DNA of 64,000 bases. Origin: Pseudomonadota bacterium (GTDB taxonomy: Bacteria > Pseudomonadota > Alphaproteobacteria > Acetobacterales > Acetobacteraceae). Of the stretch, positions 63,808 through 64,000 are shown piece by piece. Both the position numbers and the translations under genes were made by a program. The notes below the pieces were generated by a model, which was not told where the DNA came from, searched no databases, and saw only the letters and a list, made by a program, of their open reading frames with translations. Position 1 is the stretch's first letter. Every line of letters starts with the position of its first letter. The DNA lies in NCBI GenBank assembly GCA_019351895.1, contig JABBOH010000024.1:1-64000 (forward strand), in the 5' to 3' direction.

Positions 63808-64000
63808 ATGAGCGAATCCGCAACCGCCCCCGCCGAGCCGAGACTGACCTTCGCCGCCATGCTCGGCGACCGCCGCCTCTGGCTCATGACCGGCTTCGGC
63901 TTCGCCTCCGGCCTGCCGCTGCCGCTCTCGGGCTTCACGCTGCGCCAGTGGCTCGCCGAGGGCCATGTCGGCCTCGGCCTCATCGGCCTCACGGCGAATA
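63808..64000 (+). CDS. AmpG-like MFS transporter, 5' end only (runs off window)
   Basis: MSESATAPAEPRLTFAAMLGDRRLWLMTGFGFASGLPLPLSGFTLRQWLAEGHVGLGLIGLTAN. Confidence 0.75.
   Translation, partial: MSESATAPAEPRLTFAAMLGDRRLWLMTGFGFASGLPLPLSGFTLRQWLAEGHVGLGLIGLTAN

Overview
GC-rich 64 kb chromosomal window, probably from an alphaproteobacterium (Acetobacteraceae/Rhodospirillales-like; inferred from gene content and order). Most of it is ordinary housekeeping: tRNA-Pro, glmU-glmS, cysS, purB, dnaB, alr-mlaE-mlaF, thiOSGE under a TPP riboswitch, clpS, trpGDC-moaC-moeA, msrA and msrB, glcDEF, map, corA-like, azlCD, uppP, rsmB, typA, two chemoreceptors and an ampG-like 5' end. Points for follow-up: (1) a dispersed A/T-rich hairpin repeat (consensus about AAGTTTTTGSTTCTTTTTYCAAAAAGAAS) at four intergenic loci, as a single unit upstream of each of two restriction genes and as an inverted pair inside the glmU-glmS and glcD-glcE operons; (2) an MmeI-like single-chain restriction-modification enzyme and an Mrr-type endonuclease in locally lower-GC DNA; (3) an AIDA-repeat plus Hint-domain protein with no visible signal peptide or barrel; (4) a protoglobin-type soluble chemoreceptor whose expected proximal heme His is Asn; (5) a TPR plus GT-B-like fusion; (6) two genes (a LacI-family regulator and a small secreted protein) each split by an apparent single frameshift. 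No CRISPR array, rRNA, IS element or prophage was recognised. All calls come from reading the sequence and translated ORFs; no database search was run.
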